From NCBI RefSeq assembly GCF_963678635.1, contig NC_087067.1, positions 48,033,618 to 48,097,617 of the forward strand: a stretch of DNA of 64,000 nt. Reading direction: 5' to 3'. A program made the translations under genes and the position numbers. Below, piece after piece: positions 1 to 11,009 of this stretch (its first letter is position 1; the number at the start of each line of letters is the position of its first letter). The notes below the pieces were generated by a model, which saw only the letters and a list, made by a program, of their open reading frames with translations, had not been told where the DNA came from and did not search any database. This DNA comes from Symsagittifera roscoffensis. Its lineage: Eukaryota; Xenacoelomorpha; Acoela; Convolutidae.

Positions 1-896
1 GTAGCAGTACAAAATTATAACGAAGAATTAAGAAGGAGAAGGGCGGAAGATAACGCAAAATTTAACGGACTCCAAATCGGAGACATTGACAAGAAGCTAA
101 AATCACAGTTATACCTAGCACTCGGAAAAGAAGGACAGAAATGCTTCTCTCATAAAAATCCTGGCAAAAGAATTCTGGATATCAATTTCGCAGAATTTTG
201 GGAACTATTAAAAACTACTTTCACGATCACTACAAACCTAACATACGAAAGGTTTAAATTTTTTGGCCGAAGACAGGAAGAACATGAGTCCTTAGAAAAA
301 TTACATGAAATTCTTTCAGAACTAGCAAAAAATTGTAAACTGGGGGAACTCGAGTCAGAACTAGTAAGAGACATTTTCATCACAAACATGAGAAATGTCG
401 AGATCCAAAAGAAACTATGTATAGAATACTTGACCCCAGAAAACGTACTATCTTACGTATTAGTTCACGAAAAAGGTACTAAAATCCATCAACGGTATCT
501 AAAATTCCCAACTTACAACCCAGGACCAAGACCACAACACGTGAAGAACGAACCAACCCTAAATATCGTCGAAAATAACAATGCCGCAATTGCGGTCAGC
601 AATTCAAAAAACGACACCTATCCACATGCCCGGCTAGAGATAGAAACTGCAATACGTGCGGACGGAAAGGACATTTTGCTAAACACTGTAGGAGTTCAGC
701 AAAAACACAAACTAACAACGTCGATCAGAATCGTGTACCCCAAGAAAACGAAAATATCCGGACCAACCCGCAGGAAAATCCCGAATTTGAGGTTAACTTA
801 GACGACTTCCTAGTTCTAGCCGTTGACACAGATAACCAAATAAATGCCGTAGAAGACAAAATAGAGCGTGGAGTGAGAACAGTATTCAATCTCTAA
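1..896 (+). pseudogene. gag: gag (capsid and zinc-knuckle nucleocapsid), 5' truncated and frameshifted
   Basis: Gag packages the element RNA in cytoplasmic particles. From base 1 the first frame is open to the stop at 799-801 and reads as a retrotransposon capsid (Retrotrans_gag type), including LTYERFKFFGRR and VRDIFITNMRN. Near 576-580 the frame changes by -1. The next frame then carries two zinc knuckles: an atypical CRNC...H...C and a canonical CNTCGRKGHFAKHC at about 648-689 (C-x2-C-x4-H-x4-C). It ends with TAA at 894-896. The tail of the first frame, after about base 580, is therefore nonsense. A one-base deletion is the simplest cause. The protease frame begins inside the end of gag (open from 836), consistent with -1 gag-pol expression in this family. 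Confidence 0.85.
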
Positions 897-1768
897 AAGT
901 ATCTCTGGGAAATTTCAACCCTTACTACACCGAGATTCAAATTGACTCTGCAAGTCCAGTTTCCTTCATGAAAAAAGACCTACTACACGAATTGAAGATA
1001 CGAGATAGATTTTTAAAGCTAAATTCTGTAGACGAAATAACAAAGAAAGCATACCAGGGTTTCGGGAGTACGATCAATATCATTGGAAGAGTTCGAGTGA
1101 AAATCCGATCGAAAGGATGGGAGGCTAATGACCAAAAACTTTTTATCACTGAAGGGGCTGAAAGAAATCTACTAGGAAACGACATCTTACCGATTTTGGG
1201 TATTGTAGTATTTCAGAAACAACCTCCACCCAACGGGTCAAAGTCATGGGAAGACCAAAAAGTATCACCCATTGGGATAAATGTCAATCAAATCAAATTC
1301 GCATCGGACAACCAACAGGATCAAAACCAAGAGACACCATCTCAAAGTGAGTTTAAATTATACATATCAAAGCACTTTTCAGACCTCATAAAAAGAACTG
1401 GTAGATCAAAAAACTACGTTGTTAATACTTATTTTAACGAACCGATAAAACCGATACAGGTGAAAGGGAAACGTATCCCGATCATTCTTCTCCCCAAAGT
1501 CAAACTATGCATCGACCAATTATTAAGAGACGGACACATCGAAAAACTATCTAGATGCTCTGAAGATTGTTTTATTTCCCCCATCGTGATTACAGCAAAA
1601 AGGGACGGATCAATCAAACTAGCATTGAACTCAAAACTACTAAACAAACAGATATTTCGCAATAGACATCAAATGCCGAATCTATTTGAACTAATTGACA
1701 ACGTAGCAGTTACTATTAGCGGCCACGATCAAATCAGTGTAATTTTAACATTGTGGGGGGAGAAGTAA
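836..1768 (+). pseudogene. pol: pol part 1: aspartic protease and N-terminal reverse transcriptase
   Basis: This frame is open from 836, so it needs no ATG of its own; the in-frame ATG at 968 is probably internal. The protease matures the polyprotein. Its active-site stretch reads IQIDSASPVSF, where D-S/T-G is expected, so the glycine is alanine. RNLLGNDILPILGI further on matches the conserved C-terminal protease motif. From about 1,429 the RT fingers follow (VITAKRDGSIKLALNSKLLN and LFELIDNVAVTISG). The frame then jumps straight to the segment beginning QCNFNIVGGEVTG in another frame, skipping RT motif A with its first catalytic aspartate. The last ten or so codons before 1,768 are out-of-frame read-through. 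Confidence 0.85.
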
Positions 1769-2832
1769 CGGGTTCATACCGTTTTAAAACCGGATTCTAC
1801 GGACTAGGCGATATGCCTAATGAATTTCAACGCATAATGGACCGTTTGACGGAAAAACTACCAAATACCCATTGTTATCTTGACGACATCCTAATCGCCA
1901 CCATGGGTAGCGAGGAAGAACATAAAAAGCTAGTCATTAATGTGTTAAAAACGCTAGATGACGAGGGACTAGCCATAAAATGGGGAAAATGCTCATTTTT
2001 AACCCACAACATAGAATGGTTGGGATTTAGAATCGACGCAAAAGGGACGACACCATTAATACATAAATCTGACGCAATTAGAAATCTAAAAGAACCAAAC
2101 TGCATCAAAGATATCAGATCATTAATGGGATCGATTAACCAATTTAATAAGTTTATACCAAACATAGCGTCCCTATCAACACCGTTCAGAGAACTTATGC
2201 AAAAAAATAAACCATTTAAGTGGTCCACAGTACATACGGAAGCGTTTGAAAAAATCAAGAACGAAATTTGTAATACGGTGACGAACCACCATTTCGATGT
2301 AAAACTGAACACTCGGGTGAAATGCGATGTCTCACATTTAGGATTGGGCGCGTCCATCGAACAAGACCATCGGGGGAATTGGAAGACCGTAGCGTTCGCT
2401 AGCAGATTTTTGAATATTGCCGAATTAAAATACAGCACTAATGAACTCGAACTACTGAGATTAGTGTGGGCACTAGATCATTTCAAAAATTATCTACTGG
2501 GTAAACAATTCTCAATTTTAACAGACCACAAAGCCCTAATAGGAGCACTGAAAGACGATAAATACACTAAAACGGCCCAATCACGTCTCACCCGTTGGGC
2601 GGATAAACTATTACCGTTCGACTTTACTGTAGAACATTTACCCGGTAAAGATATGGGATTTGTTGATTATATATCCCGACACCCATCGGGTGAACCCGTA
2701 CCAGTTTCTCTGGATGACGAAAAGTTTGTTATCGCTTCAGTAAATCAGATTAGTACGCTCCTAGGCTTTGATCATCTAATGCCAAAAAATTCGTGGTCGC
2801 AAAAAGAAATAAATTCTCTCAACATTTCTTAG
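1737..2832 (+). pseudogene. pol: pol part 2: RT palm and RNase H
   Basis: This frame resumes the RT after the motif A gap, with GFYGLGDMPNEFQ (motif B region) and HCYLDDILIAT, the Y-x-D-D box with both aspartates kept. Thumb and connection follow (SLMGSINQFNKFIPN). RNase H has CDVSHLGLGA (first acidic residue), STNELELLRLVWAL (catalytic glutamate) and LTDHKALIGAL. A linker rich in Ser/Pro/Asp leads to the stop at 2,830-2,832. Integrase is in the -1 frame, overlapping from 2,793. Without motif A the RT cannot be catalytically active, although RNase H looks intact. Confidence 0.88.
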
Positions 2833-5800
2833 CACATGACGTCACTTCCTGCAATACGATTGGCCAGTCAACAGATCATATGACCAGTCAAGAAATAGAA
2901 CGTGAGAAACGAATTGCTAATGCCGCTGAAACTTTCCAAGCGATAGCTAACTATTCCAACATTTCAGTGTGTCAAAGTTCTCACTCGCGAACAGAACAGT
3001 GTGACTCATCTTGCAAAATAAACGATTTTTTTACGAATTTTAACATCCTGAAAGAAATGGCAGAACAAATTGAATTTAACCAACAAAAAGAACTTACTAC
3101 TAAAGAAAACACGGAGGTTTTAACACCAACTACTAGTAACCCGTCGGATAACCCCGAGAAAAGATCACCTAGTAAAAAGAAAATAGTTAACATATTCCCT
3201 TTCTCTTGGCCGGAAATATTTGATTCAAAATTTATGTCCCTCTTATCAAAACAAGATCTAGTTCTGAAAAAGATAATCAAAGCAATCGAGGAAGACCGAA
3301 AACAGGATATTCTACAACTGGGAAACTACTACAAATCATATTTAAATAATTTACATGTCAGTGGAGGATGTCTTTATCTGGACAACCGATTAGTAATCCC
3401 AGCATGCCTAAGATCGACTATGCTCAACAGACTACACGAAGCTCACCCCGGCCAGTTCGCAATGAAAAGTCTGGCAACTCAATACATCTGGTGGCCGAAA
3501 ATTTACCGTGAAATCCAAGTCCACGGCGAGAACTGTATTGAGTGCGTGAAAGCAGGTAAAAACTTGAAACCTCTTATAAAACACAATACCCTAGGGGAAC
3601 TCCCAATGGTCGAAGAGCCAAACCAAGAAATGGAATTAGACTTCGCCGGTCCGTTACCTTTAGTATGGGGAACAAAAAAATACATATTGGTGTGTGTTGA
3701 CAGATTTTCAAAATTCCCATCAGCTCAAATAACATCCAGCACATCGGCTAAATCTATCATAAACTTCCTTAGTAAATACATTGCTTTACACGGGATACCT
3801 AGAACCATTAGAACAGATCAAGGATCTGGTTTTATCTCCAAGGAAGTTAGAGAATTCTGCCACGATCACAACATAAAGGTGATATTTAGCCCAGTGGGTG
3901 ATCATAGAGCTACCGGACTAGTGGAACGTCTAATCAGGACCATTAAGGAAAGACTCTTGGTTATGGCACAAGAACGTCAAAAACCTTCGCTAGAATTTGC
4001 ACTCCTGAAAATAATAAAATGCTTAAGAACAGTAACCCAGCAGTCGCTTAACTGCTCTCCTTTCGAAGCACATTTTGGTAGATCCCCTAACACCATCTGG
4101 CATAATTTGGTCAAATCACCCTCTTCGAATAACCTTGATTGGAATAAAAATTTGTTATGTATAGATAAGGGCAAAAAACTAATGAGCCGAGAGCGAAGAC
4201 ACGACTGGGACGCCCCCGACGATATAGAAGATGGAGATGTTGATGAAAACTCATCATCCTCGGAGGATATCTCAAATGCTGTGAGATATGTACCAACCAG
4301 TGCTGGATCCCCAGTAAAAGTGCTTTCTCGGTCAGAAAAAAGAGATGCCTTGGGCATAAAGGACTCAATTCTGAACAACCCGTCGGGTAAGACCATTGTT
4401 TATCGAAAAATCCAAGATAGAACGAAAAATGAACCATACTATAGAGTACTCAAGGACGAAATCGTAAGGGAATCAGATCACACTGTGACTTTAAGAAATG
4501 GTAAAATAATACGTAAATCTGATTTAGCCATTAAAAGACAGTGCACCCAGAAGAAACCAAGTCCAAGAAAACGAGACCAACTAGTTAGATTTTATGCGAC
4601 TAAAGGATTGAGGAAAACTGCAAAACCACCAAGAAATGTCGGATTTAAAAGCTCAAGAACAACCCAAAAGAAAAAATATCTTCAGTGGAAATTCGAAGAG
4701 CTTGATATTGCGAGACAAAACGCGGCCATGAACAGCTCTAGGGAAACTCTTTTTAGAGAGGAAGAAGAACAGAGAAAGAGACTGAGAACGCCGATAGGCC
4801 TCGAAAGTGACCAAGAATCAAGCCCATCGAGCAAACCCGACCTTCATAAAAGTTGTTTAAATGAACCCGGAGTGATGATCGAACCACATGAAGAGATTTC
4901 AGACGACAATGCTAGCGACCTAATTTCACTAAAAGACCTCAAGGATAAAACATTACTCGAAGCTACAAAATCAGACGAACACCTAATCTCCGACCGAACA
5001 GATCCTAAGCTAGAAATATCAGACCACGTTGATCAGAAGGTCGATTTAGATGCGATTCCCTTGATCGACTTGGATTCTGGCGATAATGAAAGAGACTCAC
5101 AACCAATCCCACAGTTGATTCTCTTGGACACTATGGAGGAGGTCAATAAAGCGAGTCAAGAAATGCCGTTTCTTCCAGAGAATCCCGGAGGAGAGTTTTC
5201 CAAGTCTACTGAGGAACCAATCGCCATGGCGGGGACGGAATCCAAACAAATACCCTCTGACCGTACCACGAAAACACAGAAATTGTCCGGTACCGCTAAA
5301 AGGAAGGCGTCATCTCCAATGAAATCACCACCCTCGAAAAAATTGTCAGAAATTTTTACACGTCAGAACACCAGACCTATGCGAACTAGGCAGCCTCCCA
5401 AGATGCTAGGTGAGAGAGTGTTTACCAGTGTAGTTGATTTAACTGATGAAGATTGTGATGCTCCAGAATTTGGTTCACCTAGTTTAGTCTCACCATGCTC
5501 AACGTTAGAAGCAACTACCGTAGAAATGGAAAGCCATCATGTCGACCTAGTAGACCTGACAACATTAACACCACCTTCATCATCGCGTCCTACTATAGTT
5601 CACTTGCGGGAAGAAAACTATGCGTACCCAAGTGACATGAAGCCCTCGAAAACAAATGATCAAAAGACTCCTGAAAAGAAGGTCAAATTTAGCCCTGATG
5701 TCTGTTCCACGCAATTTAACCCATCGGGCCTATCTTATGAAACCTCAACTTCTACATTTGTCCCCATTGTACCTGACCCAGACTGGCTGAACACCTCCTC

Positions 5801-5897
5801 TATCATTTCGGCGATAGAACTCCTTGGACGGCCAATGACGCTGGAGGAGTTAAGGAGATGGACAATAAACAAGGCAGCAAATCGGGAAACTAATTAG
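2793..5897 (+). CDS. pol: pol part 3: integrase with long acidic/SIM-like C-terminal tail
   Basis: Integrase inserts the element cDNA into the chromosome. The frame is open for 1,034 codons and the start is nominal, because it should be part of the pol polyprotein. An HHCC zinc-binding domain spans about residues 211-251 (LHEAHPG...CIECVK). The catalytic core has D at about 282 (ELDFAGP), D at about 341 (IRTDQGSG) and E 35 residues later (GLVERLIRTIKE), a full D,D-35-E triad. A conserved post-core segment (SGKTIVYRKIQDR, residues about 530-590) follows. The remaining 400 or so residues are low-complexity, Ser/Lys/Asp-rich, with proline-rich stretches and the hydrophobic-acidic motifs VVDLTDED, VDLVDLTTL and IPLIDLDSGD. 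No chromodomain is evident. The tail is long for gypsy integrases. Confidence 0.85.
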   Translation: MVAKRNKFSQHFLAHDVTSCNTIGQSTDHMTSQEIEREKRIANAAETFQAIANYSNISVCQSSHSRTEQCDSSCKINDFFTNFNILKEMAEQIEFNQQKELTTKENTEVLTPTTSNPSDNPEKRSPSKKKIVNIFPFSWPEIFDSKFMSLLSKQDLVLKKIIKAIEEDRKQDILQLGNYYKSYLNNLHVSGGCLYLDNRLVIPACLRSTMLNRLHEAHPGQFAMKSLATQYIWWPKIYREIQVHGENCIECVKAGKNLKPLIKHNTLGELPMVEEPNQEMELDFAGPLPLVWGTKKYILVCVDRFSKFPSAQITSSTSAKSIINFLSKYIALHGIPRTIRTDQGSGFISKEVREFCHDHNIKVIFSPVGDHRATGLVERLIRTIKERLLVMAQERQKPSLEFALLKIIKCLRTVTQQSLNCSPFEAHFGRSPNTIWHNLVKSPSSNNLDWNKNLLCIDKGKKLMSRERRHDWDAPDDIEDGDVDENSSSSEDISNAVRYVPTSAGSPVKVLSRSEKRDALGIKDSILNNPSGKTIVYRKIQDRTKNEPYYRVLKDEIVRESDHTVTLRNGKIIRKSDLAIKRQCTQKKPSPRKRDQLVRFYATKGLRKTAKPPRNVGFKSSRTTQKKKYLQWKFEELDIARQNAAMNSSRETLFREEEEQRKRLRTPIGLESDQESSPSSKPDLHKSCLNEPGVMIEPHEEISDDNASDLISLKDLKDKTLLEATKSDEHLISDRTDPKLEISDHVDQKVDLDAIPLIDLDSGDNERDSQPIPQLILLDTMEEVNKASQEMPFLPENPGGEFSKSTEEPIAMAGTESKQIPSDRTTKTQKLSGTAKRKASSPMKSPPSKKLSEIFTRQNTRPMRTRQPPKMLGERVFTSVVDLTDEDCDAPEFGSPSLVSPCSTLEATTVEMESHHVDLVDLTTLTPPSSSRPTIVHLREENYAYPSDMKPSKTNDQKTPEKKVKFSPDVCSTQFNPSGLSYETSTSTFVPIVPDPDWLNTSSIISAIELLGRPMTLEELRRWTINKAANRETN

Positions 5898-6641
5898 ATG
5901 TAGGAGCTCCAATCCAGATGTTATCATAAACGTTCATGAACTCTCAAAAACTTCATTACAAAACTTTTAGTACCTTTAGTATCTTGTTTATTGTTGAATG
6001 CTATTAACATTCCATTGCCATAGAGTCATACAAACTTCCAGTGCTGTCATATTAAGCCAAAAAGATGATTGGTAACACTTATAACCTTGCTTTAGCTATA
6101 TAATTTCGCCGGAATGTCGGTAAAATTCTTTTCACCCATTGGGCGCTACCACCGGATAACCATTAGATTTATCCATCCTAGTATTACCCACTTATTTTGC
6201 CTATTCTAAGGATAACTCCCTGCCTACCTTACTGCTCAATTTACCCTGGTGCTATTCCAGTTTCTTGCTCGCCCATAGTAACCAGTCTACATTTATTTCA
6301 CCCGACGAAAACATACTATTCGATCTAAGGTGCTTTGTTTTTGAATTTTTGTAATTGCTTGAAGAACATGCCTTCCGGCCCATCGGGCCCGTTCATCGGT
6401 CTTTTCCGTACCGTACACCCGCTCTTTCGACCTGATAACCGTGTAATTTTACTTAGTATACAATACGCTTTCTTGGCCCTTGGTGCTTTACCAAGTCTGT
6501 GTTCCTACTGTTCTAGATGCACTCTCGGGGGTCCTAGACAATGCGCTTACTTAGTCATTCATCCTAGCGCTTAATTACTTTTGTTTTGTTCTCTTCTTGT
6601 GAGGCGAAAGGGATAGATTATAGATAAATTTTCGCGGGGAA
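5898..6641 (+). other. element 1 3' untranslated region
   Basis: About 740 bases between the integrase stop and the candidate 3' LTR. Short open frames here have no protein-like composition and no recognisable domain. A short purine run (CGCGGGGAA) at 6,633-6,641 directly precedes TGTAAAAG and is the best polypurine-tract candidate. No env frame is visible. Confidence 0.5.
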
Positions 6642-6939
6642 TGTAAAAGTATTATTGTTTGTTCAGTTAACCTCTGATCTTTACTGATCGTTGACCTTTA
6701 AGTTGTTAATTTATACACCTGCCAAAAGCGCAACGGCTTTTGGTAGACTCGGAATTGGTCACTATCTTTTATGATACGTAACAAATCAAACCGAAACCAA
6801 TTCAATCTTTTAAACCTCTCTTACCTTAGTTAGCATCACCGTCTTTTATTTAGTCTTAAATAAAAGCCTACAGATTTTAGTAGGAATCTTAATCATCCTT
6901 AATCTTAATCTATTCTTAGTTTAAGTACACTCTTATACA
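6642..6939 (+). repeat. candidate 3' LTR of element 1
   Basis: This stretch begins TGTAAAAG right after a purine run and ends CTCTTATACA, giving short TGTA/TACA inverted termini. AATAAA occurs near 6,857, a suitable place for a polyadenylation signal. The length, 298 bp, is normal for Ty3/gypsy. The assignment is an inference, since the 5' LTR that would prove it is outside the window. Confidence 0.35.
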
Positions 6940-9284
6940 ACTACGAGTGGTATCCTAATTTTTTAACAAGTTTGTTTTATTTTCTTGCCCCACAGCTAGA
7001 ACCCGATTTGGGCTGTTCAATCTGTGAACTGACCCTATCAGTCAACCGCTGACTTCTCTTGGCTGTGTAGTTCTCTAAGCAAACGCTGCCGACTTCTCGG
7101 ATTTTCGACCGATGATTTTTGGATGTCGACCCTGTTTGACTTTGATCAAATTTTTTGATTTTTTTGTGTGCTCACTTTTTAAACCCAGGTCTTTTCAATT
7201 TAAAGCTCAAGGTGAACACTCCGAATTTACCAACCTCTCGTAGACCCCACCTCCACCTACCCCCACCCACCTACTCCACCCCAACCCACCATTCCAACCC
7301 CAACACTGCTCTCACCCCACACCTAACCGCCTTCCCCACGCACTCACAACTGCCCTCCCCCTCCCACATCACACTACCCCCCAAACCTTAGCACTTTTTA
7401 AAATTCAAATAAGCAATTGCCACGTTCAAGTTTTGAATATTTATTTTCAAGATTTTGGAAAATCCAGGCTCTAAATCATAAAAGTGTATTATAATCCAAT
7501 AAAATATATCATAATCCATTATAATCAAATATAATCGATAATATTGGATTAAATTTTTTTCAGCTTCATTTTTTCTATGATCGACTATTAATCCATTGAT
7601 ATCAATTATTTCAGAAATTTAATGAGACAAACCGTGATTGATTTTTATTCTTGGAGCCTCATTGCGGGTAAACTTTTTTGTTTTGTTTTTCTTACATTTT
7701 TTCGAATATTTATCTTTCACCCGAAGCAAAATTTTTTGGAATTATTTTTTTCTATAATCTTTATCAGAAAAAGGTCGGTGTTTTTTTGTATTTAGACAAA
7801 TCATTTTTCGTTAAAAAAATCAAATTTGGCAGCACCTTTTTCATCAAAATATTTTAATTACAAAAATTCGACTTAAGTATCAACATTTAAGTTTGAATCT
7901 GATTGGTAGTGGTGACTCCTGAACTGACTCTGGTCAACAGTGTTTGATCCTGGTCTCCCCATATATCCACCCTCTTTGACCGTGATTGACCCTGGTTGAC
8001 TCATGTATCCAACCTGGCTAACCGAAAATTTTGGTCGATCTAAAGTTTTGGGTCAAAAAGCGGGCATTTGTTCAACTCAGAAAACTGATAAGGTAAATAT
8101 CTCAATTCCCTATTTATGATTTGCACAAAACCGAGGTGAGCATCAGACTATCCTTAGAAAAAATGACGATTTTAAAATTCGATGAGCTCTCACTCCACTT
8201 ATAATTATGTCCAAAACAACGTGCCAGTTTTGAACAACGGGTTATTTTAACGCAAAAAGCAGGCTTGAGTAGCAAAAAACACCTCTATTCAACAAAGTAA
8301 TAGTCTGGAGTTTGAAATACGAAAAGAAAAACAGACTATAAATGGGCTGAATGCTTACTAATGGCGATTTGCAAAATCACTACACAAAGCAACAGAATGG
8401 GATGGATTCAAACCATGCAAAAAATTTATTTAATGAGCCTTGATAGATAAAACAAGACTGCTCGTATATTAAAACGTGGTCCTGATTGTTACGAGTTCTT
8501 TTCTAACATCGAATAAAAAATTTGATTGAATAATTGACACATAAATTTTTAAAAAAGAACAATTTGTTTGTAGGCTTTTGCTTTTTTCTTCATTTTATCG
8601 CCCCAAATGCTATGTAAAACCTAAAGAGCGTATTTAGCGGCTCTTGTTTTCTAAAACAACCAAATTAATGGTTCAAAACAATTGGCATCCATTGATTTTC
8701 TGCCTACGCGTTTTATAAGAACGCATTATACCGCGCGTAAATTATCTCAATCTGATCAGCAAACTTTAAACCCCCACAACTTTACAAAAAATCATTACAG
8801 GAAAACAATCTTTTTAAACTTGATCTCCCCACAACGAAATTGAGTGTCATTGTCAGTATCCACAAAAGTGAAAAAAAATCTATTATAATAAAAAAAAGGT
8901 ATCATAATATTACTATGTTTCGAGGCAACCAAATGCATTTTACTCCATAAACTTGGGTTGCTTTCCACTTTTGTGGACAATGGAAATAAAAATCACTTAA
9001 ATCGACTTTTTGTATTTGATGAGATGTGATTTCAATGCACATAGAGTACTTTCAACGTTTTCAACTAAAGTTGGTTACTTGGTGTTCGATTAAAATTTTT
9101 ACTTCGCAACTTTGATATTTGTTACTTTTATTTTACTCAATAACTGATTGTTGTTCCTTTCAATAACTACCCCCTTAAATCATCTCCCCCTTTTACCCAC
9201 GCAATTCTCCACATGAACCAACCCCGCCTCCACTTGATCCAACCCCCTTGCACCGCTTGAACCCCAACTGAACCAATCCCCTTC

Positions 9285-9286
<2 letters not shown>

Positions 9287-9322
<36 letters not shown>
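9287..9322. repeat. (CA)18 microsatellite
   Basis: An uninterrupted CA dinucleotide run, followed by TACACATC, at the end of a C-rich stretch. Confidence 0.97.
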
Positions 9323-9327
<5 letters not shown>

Positions 9328-9362
9328 ATCGGATCAGGTGGGAGGTTCAAGTGAGTGCGTAA

Positions 9363-9510
9363 TATTATATAAAAGAGTTATATAAAAGAATTGCGTAATA
9401 TTAAGTTCAAAAAATGTAAGACCAATATGCTGCGTAATATTTGTAAGACCACGATTTATATAAAAGAATTGCGTAATATTAAGTTCAAAAAATGTAAGAC
9501 CAATATGTTT
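9363..9510. repeat. 78-bp tandem duplication
   Basis: The block containing TATAAAAGAATTGCGTAATA and ATGTAAGACCAATATG occurs twice with a 78-base offset. The copies are nearly identical, so the duplication is recent. The two TATAAAA words are probably part of the repeat rather than promoters. Confidence 0.85.
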
Positions 9511-9678
9511 TGACTATGTCTGCCCTCAAAAAAAAGGTTTTCGGCTGCAAATTTTCGTGTTTACTGTCAAACATTGCTGCTAAATTAACGTAGCAAAATA
9601 GTTGCCGATGTCCAATGGAAATTTGGTCCTAAACATTATTTTCAATTGTTCTGTCTATTGTTTTCCGATAAACATTTT

Positions 9679-9852
9679 AGTCAGAATTTAAATACTCAAT
9701 TTTATCAATCTACGACCGACAGAAAAACCCGATCTTCCCTGCTGGAGACCCGTACACAAGTAGAAGTACAGAAATTAAGCTCCGAAAATAGGATCTCTAG
9801 TTCTAGCATTGCTTTGCTTTTCTTTTGTGGTCACGGTCGTTGTGTGTTCTGA
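9679..9852 (+). CDS. possible exon, unknown protein
   Basis: A TTTTAG acceptor-like site at about 9,674-9,679 is followed by about 57 codons with polar, protein-like content (TTDRKTRSSLLETRTQVEVQ) and then a hydrophobic end before the TGA. No domain is recognised. A second acceptor-like TTTCAG lies just after the stop. It is short and could be chance. Confidence 0.2.
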   Translation, partial: SQNLNTQFYQSTTDRKTRSSLLETRTQVEVQKLSSENRISSSSIALLFFCGHGRCVF

Positions 9853-11009
9853 TTTCAGATTGAAACAGAACACAAAGTTTTTTGAGCTCACAAAGCGTTA
9901 TGCCGCCGCCACCATAAATTAAATCTGCTTATATTCCTTTGCAAAATGAATGGAAAAGCATTTGGATAAACTCATATAACGTTTTAAGTATTGGAAAATA
10001 AAACGACTATTTTCGTTAAATAAGAGTTATAACGATTCTTCTCGTAAAATACGATTGTTTGAATAACATTCACCAGAGATAACGAAATTAAAAAAAAAAT
10101 TATTTGATACGACAAGTTGGGAGACTTCCCAATGAAGTAAAAATAGAAGCTGAAATCTACTGAGATTCATTCGAACACTTTCATCCTAAACCACCCCAAC
10201 CTATCTCTCTAAAAACATCAGCCATTCTCAGTAAAAATATCTCTAATAAAATATTTTCTAGCGAGTTTTGTGTTTACTTTCCAAAATAGAAAGAAGAAAG
10301 GACCCTATATTACTAGCAAGCGCTTTGTCCGGCGCTACACAAGTATTGCTAGCGTAATATATGCCGTACAGGTCAAACATTTTTCTTGGTGTTTTTGTTT
10401 TTTCTTGTCAGTTTGATAAAAAAATACGGTCATCTAGTGTTCTATTTTCTCCTCGCTGCAAAATTTAACTTGTCGTACGTACAAATCACCTTACAGTCTT
10501 TGAGGAACTCTCTTTTTCCAATTTTTTTTGGGTGGAATTGGATGGTTTTCACTATGTTCAGCATTGTCTTGTCTGATGATTTGTCTGGTTATAATTTGAT
10601 ACAAGTTTTTTGTTAAGTTATGATACTTTGTTTTAAGTTCGTCCTTTTCAATGAATGGGGCTGATTGCACAATGCAACCTCTTGATTCGATCCGTCACAA
10701 TGAATGTTGCGCTGTTTCGAACTATTTTCCTATCTTTCACATCTTAATTGAGCATCTGTGTCTTTATTAAACTTTTTATGCAACTTCTCAAGTTCTTTGC
10801 AACATGTCCCTTGAGAATGACGTGTGATGTTTTCTGAAAATTGATATTCCCATTAAGGGTTTCGCTGTTACTTGATTTTGCCATCTGTCGTCCAGATCAT
10901 ATTGTATGAGGATTGCTGATTTTGAATCAATTGTTTCATTCCTAGCCATAGACGTAGCAGATGTCTAGTTGTATCATTGCCCAACCGTCCGCTGTAATAT
11001 ATTTCGACG

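Larger units (their letters stand above)
1..6939 (+). mobile_element. Ty3/gypsy LTR retrotransposon 1, 5' end outside window
   Basis: The order gag, protease, reverse transcriptase, RNase H, integrase is that of Ty3/gypsy (Metaviridae) elements. The 5' LTR, leader and start of gag lie before the window, so target duplications cannot be tested. The coding part is spread over three frames with breaks near 576-580, 836-896, 1,715-1,740 and 2,793-2,832. One of these (gag to protease, a -1 step) could be a programmed frameshift; the others look like damage. The integrase frame is open for more than 1,000 codons, so the copy is fairly young. The 3' boundary rests on a candidate LTR and is less certain than the coding part. 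Confidence 0.9.
6940..9640. other. non-coding flank with C-rich tracts
   Basis: No supported gene. Two strongly C-rich, G-poor stretches (about 7,236-7,392 and 9,165-9,290) read CCCCACC/CCAACC on the + strand. The open frame over the first is a by-product of composition. Between about 7,900 and 8,030, TTGACC/CTGGT words recur. The rest is AT-rich with homopolymer runs. Confidence 0.6.

Noticed and set aside
6335-6574. 79-codon frame after the integrase of element 1
   Set aside because: Cys/Leu-rich with no domain, inside the untranslated part before the LTR; not an env gene.
7155-7391. Proline/threonine-rich open frame
   Set aside because: It follows from the C-rich tract; no start context, no domain, and the tract is low complexity.
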